A stretch of DNA of 23,683 nt from Pseudomonadota bacterium (lineage in GTDB: Bacteria > Pseudomonadota > Alphaproteobacteria > Caulobacterales > Caulobacteraceae). The stretch lies in the NCBI GenBank assembly GCA_023412655.1, contig JAEYNH010000138.1, forward strand, positions 1 to 23,683, written 5' to 3'. The notes beneath the pieces were generated by a model. It worked only from the letters and a program-made list of their open reading frames with translations. It did no database searches and was not told where the DNA came from. Numbering within the stretch: position 1 is the first letter of the stretch; every line of letters begins with the position of its first letter. Below, piece by piece: positions 7,780 through 14,984 of this stretch. Made by a program: the position numbers and the translations under genes.

Positions 7780-8346
7780 CTAGTCGCAGGTGCGCTTCAC
7801 GGTGCTCATCCGCACGGCGGCGAGCAGGTCGAGGGCGGTGACGGCGGCCACCACGCCCAGGGCGATGCGGACATTGCCCCGCTTGGGGTTGTCGGCCCGG
7901 TTCAGGCGGCTGAGCACCGCCAGGTCGAAGACGTCGCCGGCGACGCGGGTCCACAGGACGTCGGTGCGGGTCGGATCCCCCACCAGGCTGAAGCCGGTGT
8001 AGAACTCGCGCAGGCCGAAGGCGGTCTGGATCACCGCCGGGTGGGCGTCCATGCCCAGGAAGCGGTTGACGCTCTTGGGGAAGAAGGTCCCCCAGACGCC
8101 CAGGCCGATGGCGTTCTGGCCGAGGGCGCCCGACAGGGTCGGGGTCAGCGCCGGCTTGGCGCGGACGCGATCAGTGGCCAGGGTGATGCGCGTACCGCCG
8201 GGCAGCGACAGGACCGCCGTGGGCGCGCGGGCGAAGTTCTGGAAGGCCTCGCCGGTGAGCCAGCTGCGGGCCTCCCCAATGCCGGAGGACGATGCGCCGT
8301 CGCCGCGCTCGCGGGACGGTTCGGATAGAGTCTCAGAGAGCGACAC
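7780..8346 (-). CDS. conserved small membrane-associated protein (DUF4267-like)
   Basis: This 188-aa protein starts at a GTG (8344-8346) with GAGGAG 8 nt upstream. The first half is polar; the second half carries FFPKSVNRFLGMD, FGLREFYTG and DPTRTDVLWTRVAGDVFDLAVL, a pattern I associate with DUF4267-type small membrane proteins, ending in a hydrophobic helix (about 160-178) and a basic tail. The assignment is tentative. It is the first gene of the dehydrogenase operon. A GGAAC-N17-CGTC element 40-70 nt upstream suggests general-stress control. A role in handling a redox or membrane stress product with the dehydrogenase is a guess. Confidence 0.75.
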   Translation of the reverse strand: MSLSETLSEPSRERGDGASSSGIGEARSWLTGEAFQNFARAPTAVLSLPGGTRITLATDRVRAKPALTPTLSGALGQNAIGLGVWGTFFPKSVNRFLGMDAHPAVIQTAFGLREFYTGFSLVGDPTRTDVLWTRVAGDVFDLAVLSRLNRADNPKRGNVRIALGVVAAVTALDLLAAVRMSTVKRTCD

Positions 8347-8389
8347 GTCCGGGGGCTCCTCTCGATCAGTGAAGGGGGTCGCCCTTGGA

Positions 8390-8415
8390 GACGGTCGAGC
8401 CGCCCATCCTGTTCC
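8390..8415 (-). promoter_or_regulatory. candidate EcfG/SigT promoter for the dehydrogenase operon
   Basis: On the reverse strand GGAAC (8411-8415) is followed after 17 nt by CGTC (8390-8393), one base from the CGTT consensus. The predicted start of transcription would be about 35-40 nt before the GTG start codon at 8346, a sensible leader length. Confidence 0.5.
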
Positions 8416-8456
8416 CTCGAATGTCGAAAGATCGTCGGATGGCGGTGCTGATTGCG

Positions 8457-8484
8457 AAAACGCCCGCCGGAGGACCGGCGGGCG
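8457..8484 (-). terminator. rho-independent terminator of the DUF4142 gene
   Basis: CGCCCGCCGG (8461-8470) and CCGGCGGGCG (8475-8484) form a perfect 10-bp stem with a 4-nt loop, followed on the reverse strand by TTTT. It begins 27 nt past the DUF4142 stop codon. Confidence 0.85.
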
Positions 8485-8511
8485 CGGGATTTTCGCATAG
8501 TTCCGAAGGGC

Positions 8512-9117
8512 TTACTGCATGCCCTGCTTGATCTGGTTCACCCGGTCGTGGTGGGCCTGGATCTTGGGCGCGGCCTTCTGGGCCAGGGCCTTCAGCTCGG
8601 CGTTGTCGCCGTTCTGGGCGTAGCCGGTCATCAGGGTGTGGGCCTCGCCGTGCGCGGCGTCCTGCTGGGCGATGTAGGCCTTGTCGAAGTCGGCGCCGTT
8701 GGCGGCGCGCAGGTTGTCGAGCATGCCCTTGCGGCGCTGGTCGAGCTCGGCCGGCGGGTTGATGCCGACCTTCTGCAGGATGGCCTTCATCTCGTTCGAC
8801 ATGGCGGTATGGTCGGCGACCATCTGCTTGCCGAGGGCCTTCACGTCGGCGGACATGCCCTTCTGCTGGGCCAGCTTGCCGGCTTCGATCTCGTACATGT
8901 CGCTCTGCGCGGCGTTGCTCACGAAGGCGTCGGTGGAGTTGGCGCCGAGGGTGGAGGCCGAGACGGAACCCACGGCCGCGCCGACCGCGTCCTGAGCGGC
9001 GTTCACCGGCTGGCTCTGGCCGGGGTTGGCCTCGTTGTTGGCGGCTTCCTGGCGATTGCAGGCGGCGAGCGTCAGCGCCGAGGCGGCGGCGGCGCAAATC
9101 AGGAACGCGCGATTCAT
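8512..9117 (-). CDS. DUF4142 lipoprotein
   Basis: This 201-aa protein is exported and lipidated: MNRAF, an Ala/Leu core, and lipobox Leu17-Ala-Ala-Cys20. An in-frame ATG three codons upstream overlaps the GGGAGA ribosome site, so the start at 9117 is preferred. After a Gln/Asn-rich linker, residues about 60-195 form the DUF4142 domain, a ferritin-like four-helix bundle recognisable from FVSNAAQSDMYEIEAGKLA, a VKALGKQMVADHTAM helix, YIAQQDAAHGEAHTLM and a final HHDRVNQ. The many His and Glu could bind metal, but no function is established for the family beyond links to envelope and oxidative stress. It has its own EcfG-like promoter and terminator, so it is monocistronic. Confidence 0.9.
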   Translation of the reverse strand: MNRAFLICAAAASALTLAACNRQEAANNEANPGQSQPVNAAQDAVGAAVGSVSASTLGANSTDAFVSNAAQSDMYEIEAGKLAQQKGMSADVKALGKQMVADHTAMSNEMKAILQKVGINPPAELDQRRKGMLDNLRAANGADFDKAYIAQQDAAHGEAHTLMTGYAQNGDNAELKALAQKAAPKIQAHHDRVNQIKQGMQ

Positions 9118-9153
9118 GGACAGCATCTCCCTATCCGAGGTCTGGAACCCCGG

Positions 9154-9178
9154 AATGCCAAGCTAGGGCCTTGGTTCC
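9154..9178 (-). promoter_or_regulatory. candidate EcfG/SigT promoter for the DUF4142 gene
   Basis: On the reverse strand GGAAC (9174-9178) is followed after 16 nt by CATT (9154-9157), one base from CGTT. The -10 lies about 37 nt before the start codon at 9117. The element overlaps the last codons of the upstream aspartic-protease gene. Confidence 0.45.
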
Positions 9179-10125
9179 CGGACAAGCAGGGCCGCGGCAG
9201 GGATCAGGAAGAGCCGGCCCCCCTGGAGGTCGAGGGCGAGGCGGTAGCGGCGGAAGAGGCCGGACCCCAGCAGGCCCTGGGGGATGGGGCCGCGGGCGCT
9301 GGGCGAATAGATCTGCACGTCGACGCCGCGCAGGGTGACGCCGGCGACCTGGATCGCGGCGGCGCGCACCATCTGGTCGATGCTGACCCCGCCGAGGCTG
9401 ACGGAATGAGCCTCGCGCACTTCCCGGCCGGGGGCGAGCAGGCCGGCTTCCCGGGCGGCGTTGGCGGAGAGGGCCAGGAGGCCGGTGGCGCCGGTGTCCA
9501 CCAGCACCTCGATGGGAGCGGCCTGCTCCACCTGGACCTCCACCATGGGCGCGCCGCGCACGAGCTTGAGCGGGACCTCGCGGGCGTCCGGCGGCGGGCG
9601 GAAGGCGGCCGGGCGGTGGAAGCGGACGCGGTCGCGGGGGTAGTCGGCGTCGAGCACCAGTTCGCGCAGCACGTCTCGCCCCAGCAGCATCTGGAACGCG
9701 CGGCCGGTGGCCGAGGACAGGGCGGCGATGTCGAGGACGGCGGCCCGCATGCCCTGGACCGAAAGGCCCGGGAGGGCGAGGTCGAAGCGGACGGTGTGGG
9801 TCAGGCTGGGCTCGCCGCTGACGCCATAGGCCAGCATCGGCAGGGTCATGGCCTGGGGCAGGCCGAGCCGCTCGGCCAGGGCCCGGTCGATGGCCGAGAA
9901 CTGCGCTCCGGAGTCGACCACGATGCGGATGGGGTGGCCGGCGGCCTCGCCGTCGATCTCGATCAGGCGGGCGTTCCTCGGCAGGGGCATCCAGGGCGAG
10001 GCCTCGCCCTTGGCGAACGCGATCCTGGGCGGCGGCCAGGGGATGCGGTCGCGGATCATGTAGAGCGCAGCGCCGCCGGCGGCGAGCAGACCAAGGCGTG
10101 AGACGAGGGCGCGGCGGGAGATCAC
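9163..10125 (-). CDS. retropepsin-like aspartic protease with two Asp motifs
   Basis: This 320-aa protein starts at a GTG (10123-10125). The N-terminus has Arg4-Arg5 and a hydrophobic stretch (about 8-22), fitting a membrane anchor or Sec/Tat-like signal. Two repeated aspartyl-protease half-domains follow: VVDSGAQFS with Asp71 and VLVDTGATG with Asp210, each the hydrophobic-hydrophobic-Asp-Ser/Thr-Gly-Ala pattern. Each half also has a late Gly block resembling the retropepsin flap-to-core strand (MLLGRDVL about 146-153; GLLGSGLF near the C-terminus). Having both catalytic Asp in one chain means it could work as a pepsin-like monomer rather than a dimer. Probably periplasmic and membrane-tethered. 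Substrate is unknown. Confidence 0.85.
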   Translation of the reverse strand: MISRRALVSRLGLLAAGGAALYMIRDRIPWPPPRIAFAKGEASPWMPLPRNARLIEIDGEAAGHPIRIVVDSGAQFSAIDRALAERLGLPQAMTLPMLAYGVSGEPSLTHTVRFDLALPGLSVQGMRAAVLDIAALSSATGRAFQMLLGRDVLRELVLDADYPRDRVRFHRPAAFRPPPDAREVPLKLVRGAPMVEVQVEQAAPIEVLVDTGATGLLALSANAAREAGLLAPGREVREAHSVSLGGVSIDQMVRAAAIQVAGVTLRGVDVQIYSPSARGPIPQGLLGSGLFRRYRLALDLQGGRLFLIPAAALLVREPRP

Positions 10126-10189
10126 GCCCCGTCTCTAACGGCAAGCGTCCGGCGGAAGAAGGGCGGCGTGGGTCCGGCCCCCACGTCGG

Positions 10190-11257
10190 CTACTGGGTCT
10201 GGAGTTCGTCGGCGCCGATGGCGTAGGCGCCGTCCAGCCAGGCCTCGATCTCCCGGGCGGCGGGGTGGTCGTGTCCGGCCAGGCGTTCGCGCAGGCGGGC
10301 CTTGAGCTCCTCGGACATGCCATCGAGGCCGGAGTCCTGCAGGGCCAGCAGGTTGCGCTCCACCAGGGCCGCCAAGTCCTCGCCCAGCACCTGGCGGGCG
10401 GCGCGCCGGAAGCTGTCGGCATAGGCGTAGGCCTCGCCCGCCGCATAGCTGTCGGCCAGGGTGAGGGCCGGGATGCGGCTGAGCACGGCCTGGGAGGCGG
10501 TGTTGATCCCGTGGGCGGCCAGGTGCGGGCCGATGGCCGCGGGCCGGCCGGTGAAGGCGCGCAGGTGCAGGAAGCGGCTCATGCGCGGGCCGTCGTTGAC
10601 CGGGTAGTTGTCCCAGAGGAACGGCTTGCGGCGCAGCTGGCCGGCCACCCGGGCCAGGTGCGCCGGGGTGATCTGCAGGCTGCAGACCTCCTCGCCGGTC
10701 CACATGATGTCGATGGCCGGGTGGAGGGCGGCGCCCAGGTCCTCGAGGTAGCCGGGCGGCCGGGGGCCGAACACCCGGTCGAGGACGGGATCGTCGGAAT
10801 AGTAGCTGGGGCAGACGACGAGCCGGACGCCTGGCGCGCGGGCGGCGATCCAGTGGACGATCTCGGCCTGGCGGGCGGCCAGGTCCGGCAGGTCGCCCCG
10901 CATGTCGTCGAAGAAGACGCCCAGGTCGTCCAGGCCGAGGGCGGTGAGCTGGCGGAGCTTGGTCGCCAGGGCGGCCTGGGCGGCGGCGTCGAAGTCGCGA
11001 TAGAGCTCGTAGGGGCTGAGGCCGACGCCAAAACGGACGCTTTCGGCCCGGCAGACCGCCGCGAAGTCCGCGAGGGCGGCGAGCTCGGCGTCGGGATAGG
11101 GCTCGCGCCAGCGCCTGCGCAGGTAGGCGTCGGCCTTGGGGGCGTAGAGATAGAAGCCATAGCCGGCCGGCTTCAGCGCCCGCACCATCCGGGCGCGCTC
11201 GTCCCAGGCGTAGGGACGGCCGAAGAAGCCTTCGATGATTCCCAGGGGCGGCGGCAT
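10190..11257 (-). CDS. GH84-family O-GlcNAcase-like beta-N-acetylglucosaminidase (NAGidase domain)
   Basis: This 355-aa protein matches the NAGidase catalytic barrel of glycoside hydrolase family 84, which removes N-acetylglucosamine by substrate-assisted catalysis. Visible hallmarks: IIEGFFGRPYAW at the N-terminus, YLYAPKADAY (about 36-45), the catalytic Asp117-Asp118 pair in VFFDDM, and WDNYPVND (215-222). There is no signal peptide, so it should be cytosolic. The start at 11257 leaves 73 bp of divergent spacing; a longer in-frame start at 11332 would overlap the divergent gene. No Shine-Dalgarno is visible for it. It could act on recycled cell-wall or glycoprotein sugar; the neighbours do not decide this. 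Confidence 0.85.
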   Translation of the reverse strand: MPPPLGIIEGFFGRPYAWDERARMVRALKPAGYGFYLYAPKADAYLRRRWREPYPDAELAALADFAAVCRAESVRFGVGLSPYELYRDFDAAAQAALATKLRQLTALGLDDLGVFFDDMRGDLPDLAARQAEIVHWIAARAPGVRLVVCPSYYSDDPVLDRVFGPRPPGYLEDLGAALHPAIDIMWTGEEVCSLQITPAHLARVAGQLRRKPFLWDNYPVNDGPRMSRFLHLRAFTGRPAAIGPHLAAHGINTASQAVLSRIPALTLADSYAAGEAYAYADSFRRAARQVLGEDLAALVERNLLALQDSGLDGMSEELKARLRERLAGHDHPAAREIEAWLDGAYAIGADELQTQ

Positions 11258-11330
11258 CGGGCGACCATAAGCGGGCGATTGCTGTAACGGCGTAAATTCG
11301 TAAGGTCGCGCTTCAACGAGAGGAAACGCC

Positions 11331-12488
11331 ATGAACCCGAACGCCGAGTTCGACCTGATCGTCTACGGCGCCAGCGGCTACACCGGCCGGCTGGTGGCCG
11401 AGCACCTGGCCAAGCGCTACGGCGTGGGCGGGGAGGTGAAGTGGGCCATGGCGGGGCGCTCGGCCGAGAAGTTGGCGCAGGTGCGCGACGAGATCGGCGC
11501 GCCGAAGGACACCCCCCTGCTGACGGCCGATGCGGGCGATCCGGACCAGGTGCGCAAACTGGTGCGGCGGACCAAGGCGGTGATCACCACGGTGGGGCCC
11601 TATCAGCTGTACGGCTCGGACCTGGTGGCCGCCTGCGCCGAGGCGGGGACCGACTACCTGGACCTGTGCGGCGAACCCACCTGGATGCGGCAGATGATCG
11701 ACGCCCATGAGGCGGCGGCCAAGGCCAGCGGGGCGCGGATCCTGTTCTCGTGCGGCTTCGACTCCATCCCCTTCGAGCTCGGGGTCTACTTCACCCAGGA
11801 GACGGCGAAGGCCAAGCTAGGCGGGCCGGTCCCGCGGGTGAAGGGGCGGGTGCGCGCCATGCAGGGCGGCCTGTCGGGCGGCACGGCGGCCAGCGGCAAG
11901 GCCACCATGGAGGCGCTCCAGAAGGACCCGTCGCTGATGGCGGTGATGATGAGCCCGTTCGGCCTGACGCCCGGCTTCCAGGGCCCGGCCCAGCCGCCGG
12001 GGATGAGCGCCGAGGAGGACCCGGACGTGGGGCCGGTCTCCCCGTTCATGATGGCGGTGATCAACACCAAGAACGTCCACCGCTCGAACCTGCTGATGGG
12101 CCATCCCTACGGGCAGGACTTCACCTACGACGAGATGGTCATGGGCGGCCCGGCGGGTCCGGCGACCTTCACCGACCTGGGCGCGCTGCCGGGCGGCGGG
12201 CCGAAGCCCGGGGAAGGCCCCACGCCCGAGGAGCGGGAGGCCGGCTTCTACGACCTGCTGTTCATCGGCATCGGCCAGGACGGGCGGAAGGTGCGGGCCA
12301 GCGTGAAGGGCGACAAGGACCCCGGCTACGGCTCCACCTCCAAGATGCTGGCCGAGACCGCCCTGGCCCTGGTGAACGCCCCGGATGTGCCCGGCGGCAT
12401 CTGGACGCCGGGCGCGGCCCTGCAGGGCCGGCTCGTCGAACGGCTTTCGCAGAACGCGGGGCTGACTTTCGAGGTCGAAGCCGCTTAA
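11331..12488 (+). CDS. saccharopine dehydrogenase family reductase (trans-acting enoyl reductase-like)
   Basis: This 385-aa cytosolic protein has an N-terminal Rossmann fold with YGASGYTG at residues 12-19, followed by an AGRSAEKL stretch whose Arg suggests NADP(H). The next block (TTVGPYQLYGSDLVAACAEAGTDYLDLCGEP, written here only as a region at about 85-115) is typical of the saccharopine-dehydrogenase/trans-acting enoyl reductase superfamily. Length agrees with that group. It is probably not a true lysine-pathway saccharopine dehydrogenase; reduction of a lipid or polyketide-type double bond is the usual alternative. GAGAGGAAA lies about 8 nt upstream of the ATG. It is followed after 10 nt by the KDG kinase gene, so the two may be co-transcribed. 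Confidence 0.87.
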   Translation: MNPNAEFDLIVYGASGYTGRLVAEHLAKRYGVGGEVKWAMAGRSAEKLAQVRDEIGAPKDTPLLTADAGDPDQVRKLVRRTKAVITTVGPYQLYGSDLVAACAEAGTDYLDLCGEPTWMRQMIDAHEAAAKASGARILFSCGFDSIPFELGVYFTQETAKAKLGGPVPRVKGRVRAMQGGLSGGTAASGKATMEALQKDPSLMAVMMSPFGLTPGFQGPAQPPGMSAEEDPDVGPVSPFMMAVINTKNVHRSNLLMGHPYGQDFTYDEMVMGGPAGPATFTDLGALPGGGPKPGEGPTPEEREAGFYDLLFIGIGQDGRKVRASVKGDKDPGYGSTSKMLAETALALVNAPDVPGGIWTPGAALQGRLVERLSQNAGLTFEVEAA

Positions 12489-12498
12489 GACGACGCCC

Positions 12499-13398
12499 AT
12501 GGGGCGCGTGATCTCGATCGGCGAAGTGATGGTGGAGCTGAGCCTGGCCGGGGGCGGCCAGGCTGGCCTGGCCTTCGCGGGCGACACCTACAACACCGCC
12601 GTCTACCTGGCCCGGCTGGGGCATCAGGTGGCCTACGCCACGGTGCTGGGGGCGGAGGACCCGTTCAGCCGCGGCATCGAAGCGGGGATGGCCGCCGAGG
12701 GGATCGACACCGGCCTGATGGCGCGGGCGGAGGGGCGCGTGCCCGGCCTCTACGCCATCGAGCGCGACGCCGGCGGCGAGCGGCGGTTCTTCTACTGGCG
12801 GGGCGAGGCGCCGGTGCGCCAGTTCGCCGAGCTGGCCGACCAGGAAGCGCTGGCGGCCGCGGCGAAGGCGGCGGACCTGACCTATTACTCGGCCATCACC
12901 CTGGCGGTGGTGGGCGAGGCCGGCCGCGCGCGGCTGGCCGAGCTGTCGGCCCAGGCCAGGGCGGTGGGGTTCGACCTGAACTATCGGGCCCGGCTGTGGC
13001 CGGACGTGCAGACGGCGCGGGCCGCCATAGAGGCGGCGGCGGGGCAGGCGAGGTTCGTCTCGGCCAGCGACGAGGACCTGGGCGCCCTGGGGCTGGGAGC
13101 CGAGGCGCCCGAGCGCTGGGCGGCGGCCGGGGCCGAGGTGATCCACCGGGCGCAGGACCATTCGCTGCGGATCCTGCGGCCGGACGCCGAGCCGCTGCGG
13201 ATGGCGGCGGGCGAGACGGGGCCGGCCAAGGACACCACCGGCGCGGGGGACAGCTTCAACGCCGGCTACCTGGCCGCCCGGCTGGACGGGGCGGAGCCGG
13301 AGGCGGCGGTGAGGGCGGGCCGCCGGCTGGCGGGCGAGGTGGTGCGGCACATCGGGGCGATCATCCCCCGCGAGGCGATGCCCGCCGCCGCTACATGA
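12499..13398 (+). CDS. kdgK: PfkB-family sugar kinase, probable 2-dehydro-3-deoxygluconate kinase
   Basis: This 299-aa cytosolic kinase should phosphorylate 2-keto-3-deoxygluconate to KDPG with ATP, feeding the Entner-Doudoroff pathway. Evidence: SIGEVMVEL at the N-terminus, substrate-side GGDTYN-like block (AGDTYNTAVYLARLG about 27-41), FDLNYRARLW (158-167) typical of KDG kinases, and PfkB signature 2 DTTGAGDSFN (245-254) with catalytic base Asp251. Other Entner-Doudoroff genes are absent, so the exact substrate is inferred. The last 62 bp of the gene lie in the 99-bp repeat and occur again at 14766-14830. The TGA stop is intact. Its end overlaps the ancestral radC stop codon in convergent orientation. 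Confidence 0.85.
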   Translation: MGRVISIGEVMVELSLAGGGQAGLAFAGDTYNTAVYLARLGHQVAYATVLGAEDPFSRGIEAGMAAEGIDTGLMARAEGRVPGLYAIERDAGGERRFFYWRGEAPVRQFAELADQEALAAAAKAADLTYYSAITLAVVGEAGRARLAELSAQARAVGFDLNYRARLWPDVQTARAAIEAAAGQARFVSASDEDLGALGLGAEAPERWAAAGAEVIHRAQDHSLRILRPDAEPLRMAAGETGPAKDTTGAGDSFNAGYLAARLDGAEPEAAVRAGRRLAGEVVRHIGAIIPREAMPAAAT

Positions 13399-13432
13399 GC
13401 CCCAGGGCCTTGAGGCTGGCGACGCCGTCGCG
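13334..13432. repeat. 99-bp direct repeat, left copy
   Basis: Base-for-base identical to 14766-14864. It contains the last codons of kdgK (stop 13396-13398) and, on the other strand, the last codons of radC (TAG at 13391-13393). Identity ends sharply on both sides. This copy keeps the kdgK-side context; the radC side is replaced by foreign sequence from 13433. Confidence 0.97.
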
Positions 13433-13979
13433 TGGCCCAATTCGTGGAACACGACGTAGTTCAGGCCCTCCTGTCCGGTAGAGAAGGCGTGTTGGAAGGC
13501 GGCGATCTGCGTCGGGTTTATGTCAATCCGAAACGTTGCAGCTCCGGGCGTCATCGATGACGGGATTGTCTGGGCCCCGGTGCTACCGACTACATTGGCC
13601 GTGATGTTGAACGTCACCTTCGCGAAGGTGTCCTGGTACTGCTGAGCAGTGATGACTCGGCCGTCTATGTTCACAAACACGGAGTCGCCGCCATTCTCGA
13701 AAATCGCGAGCGAGACGGCGTAGTGGATGTCGGCGACGATATTCTTGACCGTGCTTATGACCCTCTGCACGTCTGGGTCATTTAAGTCGAGGCTCGGATC
13801 GACAGTGACCCGGGCACCAGCGACCGAGACCGCGTCGCCCTCAAAGGGGGCAAGGCCCCCAGCGCCGGGCGAGGAGCCATTGTAGACGCCATTGTTGAAA
13901 CCCCAGTACGCGTAGCCCCATCCAAGGAGGGAGCGAAGACCCGAAGTTCGTCCACAACGACGGGCGTAAGGTTAGACAT
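13433..13979 (-). pseudogene. frameshifted and truncated zinc-metalloprotease-like gene
   Basis: A gene start at 13979 has a strong GGGGAG site 6 nt upstream and reads MSNLTPVVVDELRVFAPS. After about 18 codons the coding signal moves to another frame, which then stays open to the junction at 13433 (GWGYAYWGFNNGVYNG, later DPSLDLNDPDVQRVIS and ITANVVGSTG). That frame has an in-frame TAA near the start and no initiator, so a frameshift around 13920-13940 is the simplest reading. The protein breaks immediately after NYVVFHELGHA, a zincin HExxH motif, at the edge of the 99-bp repeat, so the third zinc ligand is lost. Beyond the junction the frame is antisense kdgK and meaningless. GC is clearly lower than in flanking chromosome genes. 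Confidence 0.72.
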
Positions 13980-14078
13980 GGCAGACTCCCCGCGTGCGCG
14001 CGTGCCCCGCGCCATCCCGCCCCACACCTATAAGTTGCGTTTCTGGTGAAGAGGCTGTCAATCTCGGTTGGGGCGCTG

Positions 14079-14660
14079 TCAGCTGATGGCGAGAATTTTT
14101 ACGCCAACGACCTTCCATCCCGACCCGGTCCGAGCGAGATGCAGCAGCCGTTCCCCACCGCCTAAGCTCGCGCGCTCAACCGTCGCGAAGACTAGAGCGT
14201 TGCTGCCGTCCGAACTGATCACCGGCTCGCCGATCTTGTGCACGAAGGGACTATTTGCAGCCGGCGGTGGGCGCAGGACCTTGGCGGTTTCAGATGCGTC
14301 GAGCGTACTCGCCCCTGTTGTGCGGATCTGATCTAGCGCATCCTTGCAAACGGGCCTCGCCCACCGCTGAGCTGCATAGAACCGATGGACCAAGTCGGGC
14401 GAAGGGGCGTCCCCGTCCCAACCCGAGCCCACTGTAGCTTCGCTGTGGCGAGCAAGAGAGAAGGTTGGGGGAGAGAGGCTGAGTGTAACGCGTTGCCAGT
14501 CCTTGGCTCCCGCGAGCAAGGCCGGCATGACAGCCTTGGCCACTTCGCATGCCGCGTCGTTCGTAGACGTGAAACCAGTCTTGCTGGCCGCTTGCACATG
14601 ACCGGCGCCAACAATCGCTAGCACTACCGCGACACTAGTCCGCCGCCAGGGTCGAGCCAT
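14079..14660 (-). CDS. secreted hypothetical protein on the 1.3-kb insert
   Basis: This 193-aa protein has a Sec signal peptide: basic MARPWRRT, hydrophobic VAVVLAIVGAG, and likely cleavage after Val-Gln-Ala near residue 24. The mature part has two or three cysteines (AACEV and PVCKD are conspicuous and could pair) and ends in a beta-rich stretch (VERASLGGGERLLHLARTGSGWKVVG). I do not recognise the family; the C-terminal pattern resembles small periplasmic NTF2-like or DUF4440-like folds only loosely. A GGAG lies about 8 nt upstream of the ATG. It is co-directional with the broken metalloprotease gene 100 bp downstream. Codon use is less GC-biased than the chromosome genes, consistent with transfer. 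Confidence 0.65.
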   Translation of the reverse strand: MARPWRRTSVAVVLAIVGAGHVQAASKTGFTSTNDAACEVAKAVMPALLAGAKDWQRVTLSLSPPTFSLARHSEATVGSGWDGDAPSPDLVHRFYAAQRWARPVCKDALDQIRTTGASTLDASETAKVLRPPPAANSPFVHKIGEPVISSDGSNALVFATVERASLGGGERLLHLARTGSGWKVVGVKILAIS

Positions 14661-14765
14661 CGCCTCGCTCCAATGACCCCGCCCAGGCTGAGAGAACGGG
14701 AAATCGCTCGAAATGACAACTGCGACGACAAGGCGAGCGGAGCGGGTTGCAATCTAGCTGTCGAA

Positions 14766-14864
14766 GCGAGGTGGTGCGGCACATCGGGGCGATCATCCCC
14801 CGCGAGGCGATGCCCGCCGCCGCTACATGAGCCCCAGGGCCTTGAGGCTGGCGACGCCGTCGCG
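14766..14864. repeat. 99-bp direct repeat, right copy
   Basis: Identical to 13334-13432, with the copies 1,432 bp apart. This copy carries a duplicated kdgK 3' fragment (no start, not a gene) and is continuous with the remaining radC coding sequence to its right. Together the two copies bracket a 1,333-bp insert like an extremely long target-site duplication. Confidence 0.97.
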
Positions 14865-14984
14865 GCCGACGACGAGATGGTCGTGGACGGCGATGCGCAG
14901 GGCGCGGGCCGCGTCCACCACCTGGCGGGTCATGTCCACATCGGCGGTGGAGGGCGAGGGATCGCCCGAGGGATGGTTGCGCAC
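14823..14984 (-). pseudogene. radC: C-terminal remnant of radC
   Basis: The reverse strand reads NHPSGDPSPSTADVDMTRQ, then ARALRIAVHDHLVVGRDG and ASLKALGLM followed by TAG. This is the C-terminal part of the RadC JAB/MPN domain, including most of the HxHPSGD-type metal motif; the residue where the family has the first His is Arg here. Similarity to RadC stops just upstream of that motif at about 14985, and the remaining N-terminal three quarters of the gene are absent from the window. The gene was cut by the accessory region to the right. The last 42 bp lie in the 99-bp repeat and also occur at 13391-13432. No promoter or start remains. Confidence 0.85.

Noticed and set aside
6211..8328. A 705-codon forward frame antisense to the MFS, dehydrogenase and small membrane protein genes
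   Set aside because: It is His/Gly/Ala/Asp-rich with no motifs; the reverse-strand genes have complete family signatures, RBSs and a terminator. Long antisense frames are expected at this GC.
12262..13432. Continuation of the metalloprotease frame beyond the junction
   Set aside because: It reads antisense through kdgK and out of the radC frame; it is an accident of fusion, not part of the protein.
13900..13979. Programmed ribosomal frameshift in the metalloprotease gene
   Set aside because: No clear slippery run with downstream structure, and the gene is truncated anyway; ordinary decay is simpler.
13334..14864. Campbell-type plasmid integration as the origin of the 99-bp repeats
   Set aside because: That event would place the island-side radC fragment next to the left copy; instead host sequence continues outward from both copies.
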